Positions 42,623-50,195 of a stretch of 64,000 nucleotides of DNA are shown here, one piece after another (the stretch's first letter is position 1; every line of letters begins with the position of its first letter). Source of the stretch: Amycolatopsis pretoriensis. GTDB taxonomy: Bacteria > Actinomycetota > Actinomycetes > Mycobacteriales > Pseudonocardiaceae. A program made the translations under genes and the position numbers. The notes beneath the pieces were generated by a model that saw only the letters and a list, made by a program, of their open reading frames with translations, searched no databases and was not told the origin of the DNA. The stretch spans positions 372,001-436,000 of the forward strand of contig NZ_FNUJ01000003.1 of the NCBI RefSeq assembly GCF_900107925.1, read 5' to 3'.

Positions 42623-43038
42623 TGGTGGACACGGCCGACCCGCACGTGCTCGCGGACTGGTGGGCGGAGACGCTCGGCTGGCCGGTCGAACCGACGGACG
42701 AGGACTTCATCCGCGAGATGATCGCGAAGGGGTACGCGAAGGAAGAGGAAACCCGGACGTACAACGGGTCTCTGGTGTGGCGGACGGGGGCGGCGATCCG
42801 CCATCCGGACTCGCCGGCGGACGGGCCGCCACGGCGGATCCTGTTCCAGGAGGTGCCCGAGCCGAAGACGGTGAAGAACCGGCTCCACATCGACGTGTGG
42901 GTCGGGGCGGACAACGTCGAGGCGACGCTGGAGAAGCTGACCGGGCGCGGGGCGAAGTTCCTGCACCGGGGACGCCAGGGGCCGCACAGCTGGGTGACCA
43001 TGGCCGATCCGGAGGGGAACGAGTTCTGCATCTCGTGA
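42601..43038 (+). CDS. VOC-family (glyoxalase-like) protein
   Basis: 145 aa. AHDFQVVVDTADPHVLADWWAETLGWPVEP and the closing WVTMADPEGNEFCIS mark the vicinal oxygen chelate fold of glyoxalase/bleomycin-resistance type proteins. One betaalphabetabetabeta pair is visible in each half. The function could be metal-dependent catalysis or binding. ATG 42601 overlaps the small upstream gene. Confidence 0.88.
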   Translation: MAHDFQVVVDTADPHVLADWWAETLGWPVEPTDEDFIREMIAKGYAKEEETRTYNGSLVWRTGAAIRHPDSPADGPPRRILFQEVPEPKTVKNRLHIDVWVGADNVEATLEKLTGRGAKFLHRGRQGPHSWVTMADPEGNEFCIS

Positions 43039-43050
43039 CGTGATGACCCG

Positions 43051-43082
43051 CTCTTTCCTGCCGTCTTCAGGACAGGAAAGAG
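43051..43082. terminator. bidirectional terminator
   Basis: CTCTTTCCTG (43051-43060) and CAGGAAAGAG (43073-43082) form a perfect 10-bp stem, with a 12-base loop. It serves both the VOC gene (plus) and the aminotransferase (minus). Confidence 0.8.
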
Positions 43083-43094
43083 CCGGTCGCCGCG

Positions 43095-44363
43095 TCAGCG
43101 CTGGGAAGCCAGCCGGTCGAGGGCCTTGGGCAGCACGGAAGCCAGCAGGTCCAGCTCCGTCTCCCCCGCCACCAGCGGTGGCGACACCGCGACGCCGCGT
43201 CCGAGGTTGCGCACGATCACACCCTCGTCGCGGCACGCGCGTTGCAGCTTCACCGGGGCTCCCGGGTCGGCGTCCATGACTTCCGCCGTCAGCTCCACCG
43301 CCGCCAGGAAACCCAGCCCGGCCCGGACTTCCGCCACCAGCGGGTGCCCGTTCGCCGCCGAGACCGCGTCGGCGAGAGGCTTCTCCAGCTCGCGGCCGCG
43401 GGAGATCAGGCCGTCGCGCTCGTAGATGTCCAAGGTCGCCAGGCCCGCCGCGCACGCCACCGGGTGGCCCGCGTACGTCGCGCCGTGGCGGAAGATCGGC
43501 GCGCCCGGCGCTCCGGTGAAGAACGGTTCCGCGACCCGCGGCGCCACGATCAGCGCGCCCAGCGGGATCGTGCCGCCGGTGATGCCCTTCGCCGTCGTGA
43601 TCATGTCCGGTTCGACCGCCCAGCGGTCGATGCCGAACCACGTCCCGAGCCGGCCCCACGCGGCGATCACGCAGTCCGCGACGAACAGCACGTCGTGCCG
43701 GCGGCAGATCGCCGCCACCTCCTCGAGGTACCCGTCCGGCGGCAGCAGCACGCCGCCCGCACCGATCACCGGCTCGCAGAAGAACGCCGCGACGTGCGAC
43801 GCGCCGACGCGCTCGATCTCGGCCTCCAGGGCCGCGGCGTCGTCGAACGGGACGTGCGAGAACTCCGGCGGCTGCGGCCCGACGCCCGCCGCGTTGGCCG
43901 GGATGCCGCCGGCGGCCGTGCCGAAGCCGTGCGTGCCGTGGTAGCCCTGCGCCCGGCCGATGACGTGCACCTTTTCCGGCCGCCCGGTCTGCGCGAAGTA
44001 AGCGCGCGCGAGCTTCACGGCGGTGTCGATGACGTCCCCGCCGCCGGAGCCGAAGAAGACCTTCGAACCCGGCGTCGGCGCCAGCGCGGCGACGCGATCG
44101 GCCAGTTCGATGGCCGGTTCGTTGGCGTTGTAGCCGAACAGGTTGTACGAGTCGAGCGTCCGCAGCTGCTTGGTGACGGCCTCGGTGATCTCGGGCCGGC
44201 CGTGGCCGAAGTTCGCGTACCAGAGCGACGCGGTGGCATCGAAGTACCGCCGGCCGGCGTCGTCCCAGACGTAGGACCCCTCGCCGCGGGTGATGACCAT
44301 CCGGTCGTTCGCGACCGCGCCCATGTCGGCGAAGGGGTGCCAAAGGGCGTGCTGTGCTGACAT
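43095..44363 (-). CDS. class III (omega) PLP aminotransferase
   Basis: A 422-aa fold-type I aminotransferase. GYHGTHGF region, D230 (LFVADCVIAAWGRLG, pyridine-nitrogen contact) and K259 (ITTAKGITGG, PLP lysine), followed by HGATYAGHPVACAAGLA. Such enzymes move amino groups from beta-alanine, putrescine, GABA or similar amines to pyruvate or 2-oxoglutarate. GAGGAGGA precedes ATG 44363. It sits on the same strand as the catabolic genes up to 55 kb. Confidence 0.92.
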   Translation of the reverse strand: MSAQHALWHPFADMGAVANDRMVITRGEGSYVWDDAGRRYFDATASLWYANFGHGRPEITEAVTKQLRTLDSYNLFGYNANEPAIELADRVAALAPTPGSKVFFGSGGGDVIDTAVKLARAYFAQTGRPEKVHVIGRAQGYHGTHGFGTAAGGIPANAAGVGPQPPEFSHVPFDDAAALEAEIERVGASHVAAFFCEPVIGAGGVLLPPDGYLEEVAAICRRHDVLFVADCVIAAWGRLGTWFGIDRWAVEPDMITTAKGITGGTIPLGALIVAPRVAEPFFTGAPGAPIFRHGATYAGHPVACAAGLATLDIYERDGLISRGRELEKPLADAVSAANGHPLVAEVRAGLGFLAAVELTAEVMDADPGAPVKLQRACRDEGVIVRNLGRGVAVSPPLVAGETELDLLASVLPKALDRLASQR

Positions 44364-44541
44364 CGGTCCTCCTCAGTCCTTCCCCCATCCCTACCAGGGC
44401 GAAGCGAGGAGCGCGAACACTCCATGGTGCACAGTTCGCCCCGCGGGACTGGCCCGGATGGCGCAGCAACCTGTAACGACAGCGCTCGGTCGACCTGGCG
44501 CCGAGGAGCAGCGGACGGTCGCGGATCACCTCACTGGCCCC

Positions 44542-45738
44542 TCAGGCCAGGAACTCCGCGATCTCCTCCACCGAGTAGCCCAGCTCCGCCAGCACCTCCG
44601 AGGTGTGCTGACCCAGCGTCGGCGGCGCGGACGTCGGCCGTGCCGGGGTGTCCGATGCCTTCACCGGGAAGCCTGTCCCCAGGTACGTCCCCACCGTCGG
44701 GTGCGGCAGGCGGACCACCTGGTCGCGCGCCTCCGCCCACGGATCCGCGTACACGTCGTCGATCTCGTTGATCGGGGCCACCGGGATGCCCGCCGCGTCG
44801 AACGCCTTCAGCCAGTCCGCCGTCGTGCGCGTCAGCAGGACCGGTTCCAGCAGCGCGTTCAGCTCGTCGCGGTGGGCGGCCCGCAGCGCGTTGGACGAGA
44901 ACCGCGGGTCCGCCGCGATGTCCAGGTCCAGCACCCCGCAGAACGCCTGCCACAGCTTTTCGCTGCCCACCGCGATGATCAGCCAGCCGTCCGAGACGTG
45001 GTACGCCTGGTACGGGACGATGCTCGGGTGCGCCGAGCCCATCCGGCGCGGCCGCGCGGTGTCGTAGAACGCGGCGCCCGCGGCGTACACGTGCCAAGCC
45101 AGCTGACTGTCCAAAAGGGACACGTCGAGGTACTGGCCGCGACCGGTCGTGTGCCGGGCCTGCAACGCCATCAGCACCGCGATGATCGCCCACGTCCCCG
45201 CGTTCAGGTCCGCGACCGGCAGCCCGACCTTCGCCGGCGCGCCGTCCGGCTCGCCGGTCAGCGACATCACGCCGCCGAGGGCCTGGGCCACCAGGTCGTA
45301 CCCCGCGCGGTCGCGGTACGGGCCCGTCTGCCCGAACCCGGTGATCGACACGTGGATCAGCCGCGGGTTCAGCTCCGCCAGGACGTCGTACCCGATGCCC
45401 CACTTCTCGAGCGTCCCCGGCCGGAAGTTCTCGACGAGCACGTCCGCGCCGGCCACCAGCCGCCGGAGGGCTTCGCGGCCGCGGTCGCTCTTGAGGTCGA
45501 GCACGATCCCGCGCTTGTTCCGGTTCGCCGCGAGGTAGTACACGGCCTCGTCGCTCTCGCCGACGAACGGCGGTCCCCAGCCGCGGGTGTCGTCACCGTG
45601 CCCGGGCGGCTCGACCTTCACCACGTCCGCGCCCATCTCGCCGAGGTACTGCGTGCAGTACGGCCCGGCGAGGATGCGGGACAGGTCGACGACCTTGATC
45701 CCGTCCAGCGGGCGGAATCCGGCGTGGTCGGCAGGCAT
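44542..45738 (-). CDS. CaiB/BaiF class III CoA-transferase
   Basis: 398 aa. N-terminal LDGIKVVDLSRILAGPYCTQYLGEMGADVVKVEPP is the family signature, and VGLPVADLNAGTWAI has the catalytic Asp. The enzyme moves CoA between organic acids by a family III mechanism and often starts catabolism of an acid. AAGGG is five bases from the second of two ATGs, so 45738 is preferred over 45741. A tetO-like CTATCACTG lies at 45751, just upstream. Confidence 0.93.
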   Translation of the reverse strand: MPADHAGFRPLDGIKVVDLSRILAGPYCTQYLGEMGADVVKVEPPGHGDDTRGWGPPFVGESDEAVYYLAANRNKRGIVLDLKSDRGREALRRLVAGADVLVENFRPGTLEKWGIGYDVLAELNPRLIHVSITGFGQTGPYRDRAGYDLVAQALGGVMSLTGEPDGAPAKVGLPVADLNAGTWAIIAVLMALQARHTTGRGQYLDVSLLDSQLAWHVYAAGAAFYDTARPRRMGSAHPSIVPYQAYHVSDGWLIIAVGSEKLWQAFCGVLDLDIAADPRFSSNALRAAHRDELNALLEPVLLTRTTADWLKAFDAAGIPVAPINEIDDVYADPWAEARDQVVRLPHPTVGTYLGTGFPVKASDTPARPTSAPPTLGQHTSEVLAELGYSVEEIAEFLA

Positions 45739-45750
45739 CATGTCCCTTCT

Positions 45751-45759
45751 CTATCACTG
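45751..45759. repeat. tetO-like dispersed motif CTATCACTG
   Basis: Within TCTCTATCACTGA at 45748-45760, overlapping the leader of the CaiB gene and the 3' end of the ArsR-like gene; 13 bases match the left side of the tet operator. Confidence 0.45.
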
Positions 45760-46734
45760 ACCGCCGTCCAGGAGGACGACGGCCTGCGGGGTCCGCTGGT
45801 AGAGCACGAACCGGCCGTCCCGGCTCCGGCTGACGAGACCCGCGCGGCGCAGCGCGCCGAGGTGGTAGGAGACGGTGCCCGGCGCGTACCCCGTCCGCGT
45901 GGCGAGCTCGGCCGTCGACCGCGCGGTTTCGAGGTCCGCCAGCAGCGACGCGCGTGCGGCGCCGACCACCGGTGCGAGCCGGTCCGGCGGCGGCGCCCCG
46001 CCCGTCCCGATCCCGTGCGCGGGGTAGCAGAGCACGACCTGCCCGGGCACGTCGACCTGGACGCTGGTGCCCGGCCAGCTGAGCACGCCGGGCGCGAGGA
46101 CCAGCTCCCGGCCGGCGACGTCGACCTCGCCGTCGAACGGCTTGGCGAGGGTGATCGCGTCGCCCGCCCAGTCGATGCTCGGGTGCAGCGTGCCGAGCGC
46201 CGCGCCGACGCCGTGGCCGGCGATGGTCTTCGCGCGGTGGGTGATGTCCCGGTCGAGGACGGACTGCAGCCCGGCCCAGCCCTCGGCCAGCGCGTCACGC
46301 CAGAACCGGGCGAGCCCGTTGGCCAGGCGCCGCGGCATCGTCCCCGACTCCGCGGCCCGGCGGGCGGTGACCGGCAGCGGCCGGCTCCAGTGCACGCTCG
46401 TGTAGGAGAGCACCTGCTCCTCGAGATCGTCCTGCGGGGTCGCTTCGATCCGCGCGAGTTGCTCGTCGAGCAGGTCGCGATGCCGGGTGGCCGTGCCGGG
46501 CTGTGGCGTCAGCAGGTCGGGCGTGTAGATCTCGCCGGGGCGCGGCAGCAGGTCCAGGAGCAGGGCGACGTCGGGGTGGGCGAGGGCGGCGCGGGCGGCC
46601 GGGCCGGGATCCCCGAAGACCGGGTGGCGCGCCGGTCCGGCGGCGAGCTTCAGCCAGGCCAGGGACTCCGCCGCGAGTGACGGCGAGAACCGGGTCCTGG
46701 CCACCGTCTCCGCGTCGACGCGCAGCGTGAACAC
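45754..46734 (-). CDS. ArsR-like winged-helix regulator with large N-terminal domain
   Basis: 326 aa. The C-terminal HTH (SLLADLETARSTAELATRTGYAPGTVSYHLGALRRAGLVSRSRDGRFVLYQRT) is ArsR type. The N-terminal about 230 residues (SPSLAAESLAWLKLAAGPARHPVFGD...) follow the DUF5937 pattern seen in actinobacterial ArsR fusions. GTG 46734 is the only plausible start and lacks a ribosome site, so the transcript may be leaderless. It precedes the CaiB gene on the same strand by 15 bp and may control it. Confidence 0.85.
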   Translation of the reverse strand: MFTLRVDAETVARTRFSPSLAAESLAWLKLAAGPARHPVFGDPGPAARAALAHPDVALLLDLLPRPGEIYTPDLLTPQPGTATRHRDLLDEQLARIEATPQDDLEEQVLSYTSVHWSRPLPVTARRAAESGTMPRRLANGLARFWRDALAEGWAGLQSVLDRDITHRAKTIAGHGVGAALGTLHPSIDWAGDAITLAKPFDGEVDVAGRELVLAPGVLSWPGTSVQVDVPGQVVLCYPAHGIGTGGAPPPDRLAPVVGAARASLLADLETARSTAELATRTGYAPGTVSYHLGALRRAGLVSRSRDGRFVLYQRTPQAVVLLDGGQ

Positions 46735-46819
46735 CGATCGACGGTAACAGCCGCCGCGGTGGATTTGAACCGGCTCGAATCCTTTCCGAACGGTCGCCGC
46801 CGCGGGGTTGACTGGTGCG

Positions 46820-47071
46820 GTGTTCCGAGGACGCGCGTGGACCCTGGCCGCCGTCGCCGCCGTGTCCTTCGCTTCGGCGCCACCCGCCGCGGCCGAGTCC
46901 CCCGGTTACGCCGTGCACGTCGTCGTCCGCACGATCGCCTGGCGCAGCTGGTCGGCCGGCCCCGACGGGACGTACCGCGCCACCACCTACCGCAAGCCTT
47001 ACGCCGTAAGTGTGCCTTACATTGTAAGTGTGCTGAGCTCCAGCAGCCGGGTCTCGGCGTCCCGGAGGTAG
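46820..47071 (+). CDS. small secreted protein, possibly a truncated gene
   Basis: An 83-aa frame from GTG 46820. A plausible signal peptide (WTLAAVAAVSFASAPPAAAES) is followed by YAVHVVVRTIAWRSWSAGPDGTYRATTYRKPYAVSVPYIVSVLSSSSRV. The tail overlaps the 3' end of the convergent GntR gene by 55 bp, and two CTTAC-N3-GTAAG palindromes lie in that tail. No ribosome site is clear. It may be a degenerate gene truncated at this site. Low certainty. Confidence 0.3.
   Translation: MFRGRAWTLAAVAAVSFASAPPAAAESPGYAVHVVVRTIAWRSWSAGPDGTYRATTYRKPYAVSVPYIVSVLSSSSRVSASRR
46998..47028. repeat. two tandem CTTAC-N3-GTAAG palindromes
   Basis: CTTACGCCGTAAG (46998-47010) and CTTACATTGTAAG (47016-47028), 18 bp apart centre to centre. 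The second contains the stop codon of the GntR gene. The only tandem occurrence in the window. Confidence 0.75.
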
Positions 47072-47703
47072 CGATCCAGCGCGGCCTCCGCGGCCCGGAA
47101 CCGGCCGCGCCGCAGGTCGCGCAGGATCTGCTCGTGGCAGTCGAGGAACGGCTCGTAGAACTCGCGCGTGTTCTCGTTGAGGACGAAGAACAGCCGCGTC
47201 TCGGCGAGGACCTGGCGCATGGTCGCGGAGATGCGCTCGCTGCCCGCGAGGTCGGCGAGCGCCTGGTGGAAGTGGATGCTGGCGGTGCCGACCGCGGTCC
47301 AGTCCTCGGCCCCGGCCGCCACCCGGCCGTCGCGCAGGGCCCGCTCGACCGGTGTCAGGTCCACAGTGGACAGCTCCGCCGCCCGCCGGAGAGCACCGCA
47401 TTCGGTCGCGCGGCGGACGACGTACAGGTCCTCGATGTCCTCGGTGGTCAGTTCGCGGACGAACACCCCGCGGTTCAGTTCGTGCACCGCCAGCCGCTCG
47501 TGGGCAAGCAGCTGGAACGACTCGCGCAGCGTGTTGCGCGAGACGCCGAGCGCCGAGCTGATCACCGGTTCGGACAGCCGTTCACCGGGGGCGAAGACGC
47601 CGTCGGTGATGTACTGGCGCAGGATCGCGGCGACCCGTTCGGCCGTGCCGCTGCGCTCGAGCTGGTGCCGCTCGCTCTCGAGCCCCGAGGCGTCGACGGA
47701 CAC
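47017..47703 (-). CDS. GntR-family regulator, FCD domain
   Basis: 228 aa from GTG 47703. HTH GTAERVAAILRQYITDGVFAPGERLSEPVISSALGVSRNTLRESFQLLAHERLAV, then FCD helical domain with the metal-binding type His pattern (TASIHFHQALADLAGS, FLDCHEQIL). It begins 4 bp after the SDR stop, so it is the last gene of the ThDP-HyuA-HyuB-SDR operon. The 25-bp palindrome upstream of that operon (53844-53868) has the GTT-G-AAC core of GntR/FCD sites, so autoregulation is likely. Confidence 0.9.
   Translation of the reverse strand: MSVDASGLESERHQLERSGTAERVAAILRQYITDGVFAPGERLSEPVISSALGVSRNTLRESFQLLAHERLAVHELNRGVFVRELTTEDIEDLYVVRRATECGALRRAAELSTVDLTPVERALRDGRVAAGAEDWTAVGTASIHFHQALADLAGSERISATMRQVLAETRLFFVLNENTREFYEPFLDCHEQILRDLRRGRFRAAEAALDRYLRDAETRLLELSTLTM
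47359..47371. repeat. dispersed palindrome GTCCACAGTGGAC
   Basis: An exact copy inside the GntR gene, coding S-T-V-D. Confidence 0.6.
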
Positions 47704-47707
47704 GGCG

Positions 47708-48493
47708 CTACCTGACGCCGAGGTCGAAGTCGAGGGCGTAGCGGTTGCCCGGCATCGCGCCCGCGGCCTTCGCGCCGTCGATCGGCAGGACGACGCCGTT
47801 GATGAACCGTGACTCGTCACTGGCCAGGAACACGACGGCCTTCGCGACCTCCCAGGCTTCGCCGACGCGCGCCGCGGGCGTGCTCGCGACCAGCTGGTGC
47901 CGCTTGGTCTCGAACTCCTCCGGCGAGTTCAGGGTGCTGCGCAGCATGTCGGTGTCGATGGCGCCGGGGTTCACCGTGTTGGCGCGGATGCCCTGGTGCG
48001 CGTGCGCGACGGCGATCGACTTCGTCAGCCCGACCAGCGCGTGCTTCGTGGCGTTGTAGACCGGGTCGCCGGGACGGCCCATCACGCCGCCGTTCGACGA
48101 CGTCGTGATGATGCTGCCCGCCTTGCGCTCGATCATGTGCGGCAGCACGGCGCGGGTGCCGAGGAAGGCGGCGCGGACGTTGAGCGCGAAGATGTTGTCG
48201 AACTCGGCCAGCGTCGTGTCGGCGAGGGGCTTGCCGAGGTGGATACCGACGTTGTTGAACAGCACGTCGACGCGGCCGGCCTCGGCGAGCACGCCGTCGA
48301 CGAACGCCGCCACGGCGTCCTCGTCCGTCGCGTCCACTATGGAGTGCCGGTAGCCCTCGACGGACTCCGCGGGCTCGCGGATGTCGGAAGCGAACACCGT
48401 CGCGCCCTCGGCGAGGAACTCCTTCACCGTAGCGAGGCCGATGCCCCGCGCGCCGCCGAAGACGACCGCCACCTTGCCGGCCAACCGACCCAT
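47708..48493 (-). CDS. short-chain dehydrogenase of the hydantoinase operon
   Basis: 261 aa. FGGARGIG, LFNNVGIHLG, catalytic Ser in TTSSNGG and YNATK, and C-terminal FINGVVLPIDGAKAAG. A 2-oxoacid or alcohol oxidising/reducing step is inferred. GCGGGGAAGTG precedes ATG 48493. It follows HyuB by 1 bp and precedes GntR by 4 bp. Confidence 0.9.
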   Translation of the reverse strand: MGRLAGKVAVVFGGARGIGLATVKEFLAEGATVFASDIREPAESVEGYRHSIVDATDEDAVAAFVDGVLAEAGRVDVLFNNVGIHLGKPLADTTLAEFDNIFALNVRAAFLGTRAVLPHMIERKAGSIITTSSNGGVMGRPGDPVYNATKHALVGLTKSIAVAHAHQGIRANTVNPGAIDTDMLRSTLNSPEEFETKRHQLVASTPAARVGEAWEVAKAVVFLASDESRFINGVVLPIDGAKAAGAMPGNRYALDFDLGVR

Positions 48494-48494
48494 G

Positions 48495-50195
48495 TCACTT
48501 CCCCGCTCTCAGTTGTGCAGTTCGTTCTTCGTCGACCGCGTAGTCCTCCGGCAGCCGGACGAGTGCCTCGGGCGATCCGCTGTATCGGATCGATACGCCG
48601 TATCGATCGCGTGCGGCGTCCAGGGAGACGTAACCGTCGACGACGTCGGCGAGCACCGCCGCCACCGGCCGCTCGAACGGCGAGCCGTAACCGCCGCCAC
48701 CCGGCAGCGTCACGTCCACGAGCGACTCCGGCGTCAGGGTGACGCGGCTCTTCGCGGGCAGGTCGGGACCGTCGTGCAGGCCGAACCGCCCGGCCGCACC
48801 GGTCGATCCACCGCCCGCGCCGGGTGCCGCCGCCCGGACGCGGTCGACGTTCCCGTTGACACTCCACGCTTCACCGGTGCGCAGGGCCATCGTCGTCACC
48901 TGACCGAGGCCGCCGCGCCACCGGCCGGCGCCGCCCGAGTCCACCCGCAGCTCGCGCGTGCGCTGGACCAGCGGCGCCATGGTCTCGATGACCTCGGTCG
49001 GCGTCGAGCGCAGTCCACTCGGGAACCCCGTGGTGTTGAGGCCGTCCTTGTCGACGCGCGCGCCCATCCCGCCGGTCTGGAAGACGTTGAGCATGAACCC
49101 GGGCCCGCGCCAGATGCTCATCCACAGCGCGTCCGCGCTCGGCGCGATCGCGGCGCCGGGCAGCGCGCCGATCAGCAGCGACGGCAGGAAGTGGCCGATC
49201 AGGTGCCGTGACGCGACCGGTGCCGGCGGCCGGCAGTTCAGCACGGAGCCTTCGGGCGCGGTGACGTGCACCGGCCGGAACGACCCGGCGTTGTGCGGCA
49301 CCTCCGGCGAGATCGCCGCCTTGACCGCGAACGACGCGTACGCCCGCGTGTAGTTCAGCACGACGTTGATCCCGCGCCGGCTCTGCGGCGACGAACCCGC
49401 GAAGTCGAGGTGGATCCCGTCACCGTCCACAGTGGCCGTCACGCGCAGGACGATCTCTTCGTCGTCGAAGCCGTCGGTGCCGATTTCGTTGGTGTAGACA
49501 CCGTCCGGCAGCTTCCGCAGCGCGTCGCGCAGCGCCTTCTCCGACCGGTTCATGATCTCGGCGGCGACGTCGTCGAGGCTGTCGAGGCCGAACTCGTCCA
49601 GCAGCCGCAGCAGGCTTGCCGCGCCGACCTCGTTGCCGGTGACCTGCGCGTACAGGTCGCCGATGGTCTCCTCCGGCGTCCGCACATTGGCCCGGATGAG
49701 CCGTTCCAGATCGGCGTTGACCTCGCCCGCGCGCAGGAACTTCAGGATCGGCAGCCGCAGGCCCTCTTCGAAGACCTCGTGGGCCTCGGCGGACACGAGC
49801 CGGCCGCCGATGTCGGGCGCGTGGCAGCAGGACGCGAACCACGCGACCAGCCGGCCGCGCCGGAACACCGGGGTCGCGACGGTGATGTCGTTGATCTGCC
49901 CGGCCGTCTGCCACGGGTCGTTGGTGAGCAGGACGTCGCCGGGCTCGAGGGTCTCCGGCGGGTACGCGGTGACGAAGTGGTGCATGCCGGTGGCCATCGC
50001 GTTGATGTGGCCGGGCGTGCCGCCGACGGACTGGCCGATCATCTCGCCGCGCGAGTCGAACACCGCGCAGGCGAGGTCGAGCGATTCGCGGACGACGGCG
50101 GAGAAAGCCGTGTTGACCAGCGCGTTCTGCTGCTCGGCGAGGATCGAGTGCAGGCGGTTGCCGAACAACCCGACCAGAATGGGGTCGACGGTCAC
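48495..50195 (-). CDS. hydantoinase/oxoprolinase subunit B (HyuB-like)
   Basis: 566 aa from GTG 50195, a complete HyuB domain: TAFSAVVRESLDLACAVFDSRGEMIGQSVGGTPGHINAM at the start, VLLTNDPWQTAGQINDITVATPVF, SGGAGRWRGGLGQV, and LPGGGGYGSPFERP near the end. With HyuA it forms ATP-dependent hydantoinase/oxoprolinase-type enzymes. It overlaps the HyuA stop by 4 bp (GTGA). Substrate specificity is not readable from sequence. Confidence 0.93.
   Translation of the reverse strand: MTVDPILVGLFGNRLHSILAEQQNALVNTAFSAVVRESLDLACAVFDSRGEMIGQSVGGTPGHINAMATGMHHFVTAYPPETLEPGDVLLTNDPWQTAGQINDITVATPVFRRGRLVAWFASCCHAPDIGGRLVSAEAHEVFEEGLRLPILKFLRAGEVNADLERLIRANVRTPEETIGDLYAQVTGNEVGAASLLRLLDEFGLDSLDDVAAEIMNRSEKALRDALRKLPDGVYTNEIGTDGFDDEEIVLRVTATVDGDGIHLDFAGSSPQSRRGINVVLNYTRAYASFAVKAAISPEVPHNAGSFRPVHVTAPEGSVLNCRPPAPVASRHLIGHFLPSLLIGALPGAAIAPSADALWMSIWRGPGFMLNVFQTGGMGARVDKDGLNTTGFPSGLRSTPTEVIETMAPLVQRTRELRVDSGGAGRWRGGLGQVTTMALRTGEAWSVNGNVDRVRAAAPGAGGGSTGAAGRFGLHDGPDLPAKSRVTLTPESLVDVTLPGGGGYGSPFERPVAAVLADVVDGYVSLDAARDRYGVSIRYSGSPEALVRLPEDYAVDEERTAQLRAGK

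Noticed and set aside
45754..46734. Arsenic or metal sensor role for the ArsR-like proteins at 45754 and 59659
   Set aside because: Neither shows the Cys motif of metal-sensing ArsR proteins.
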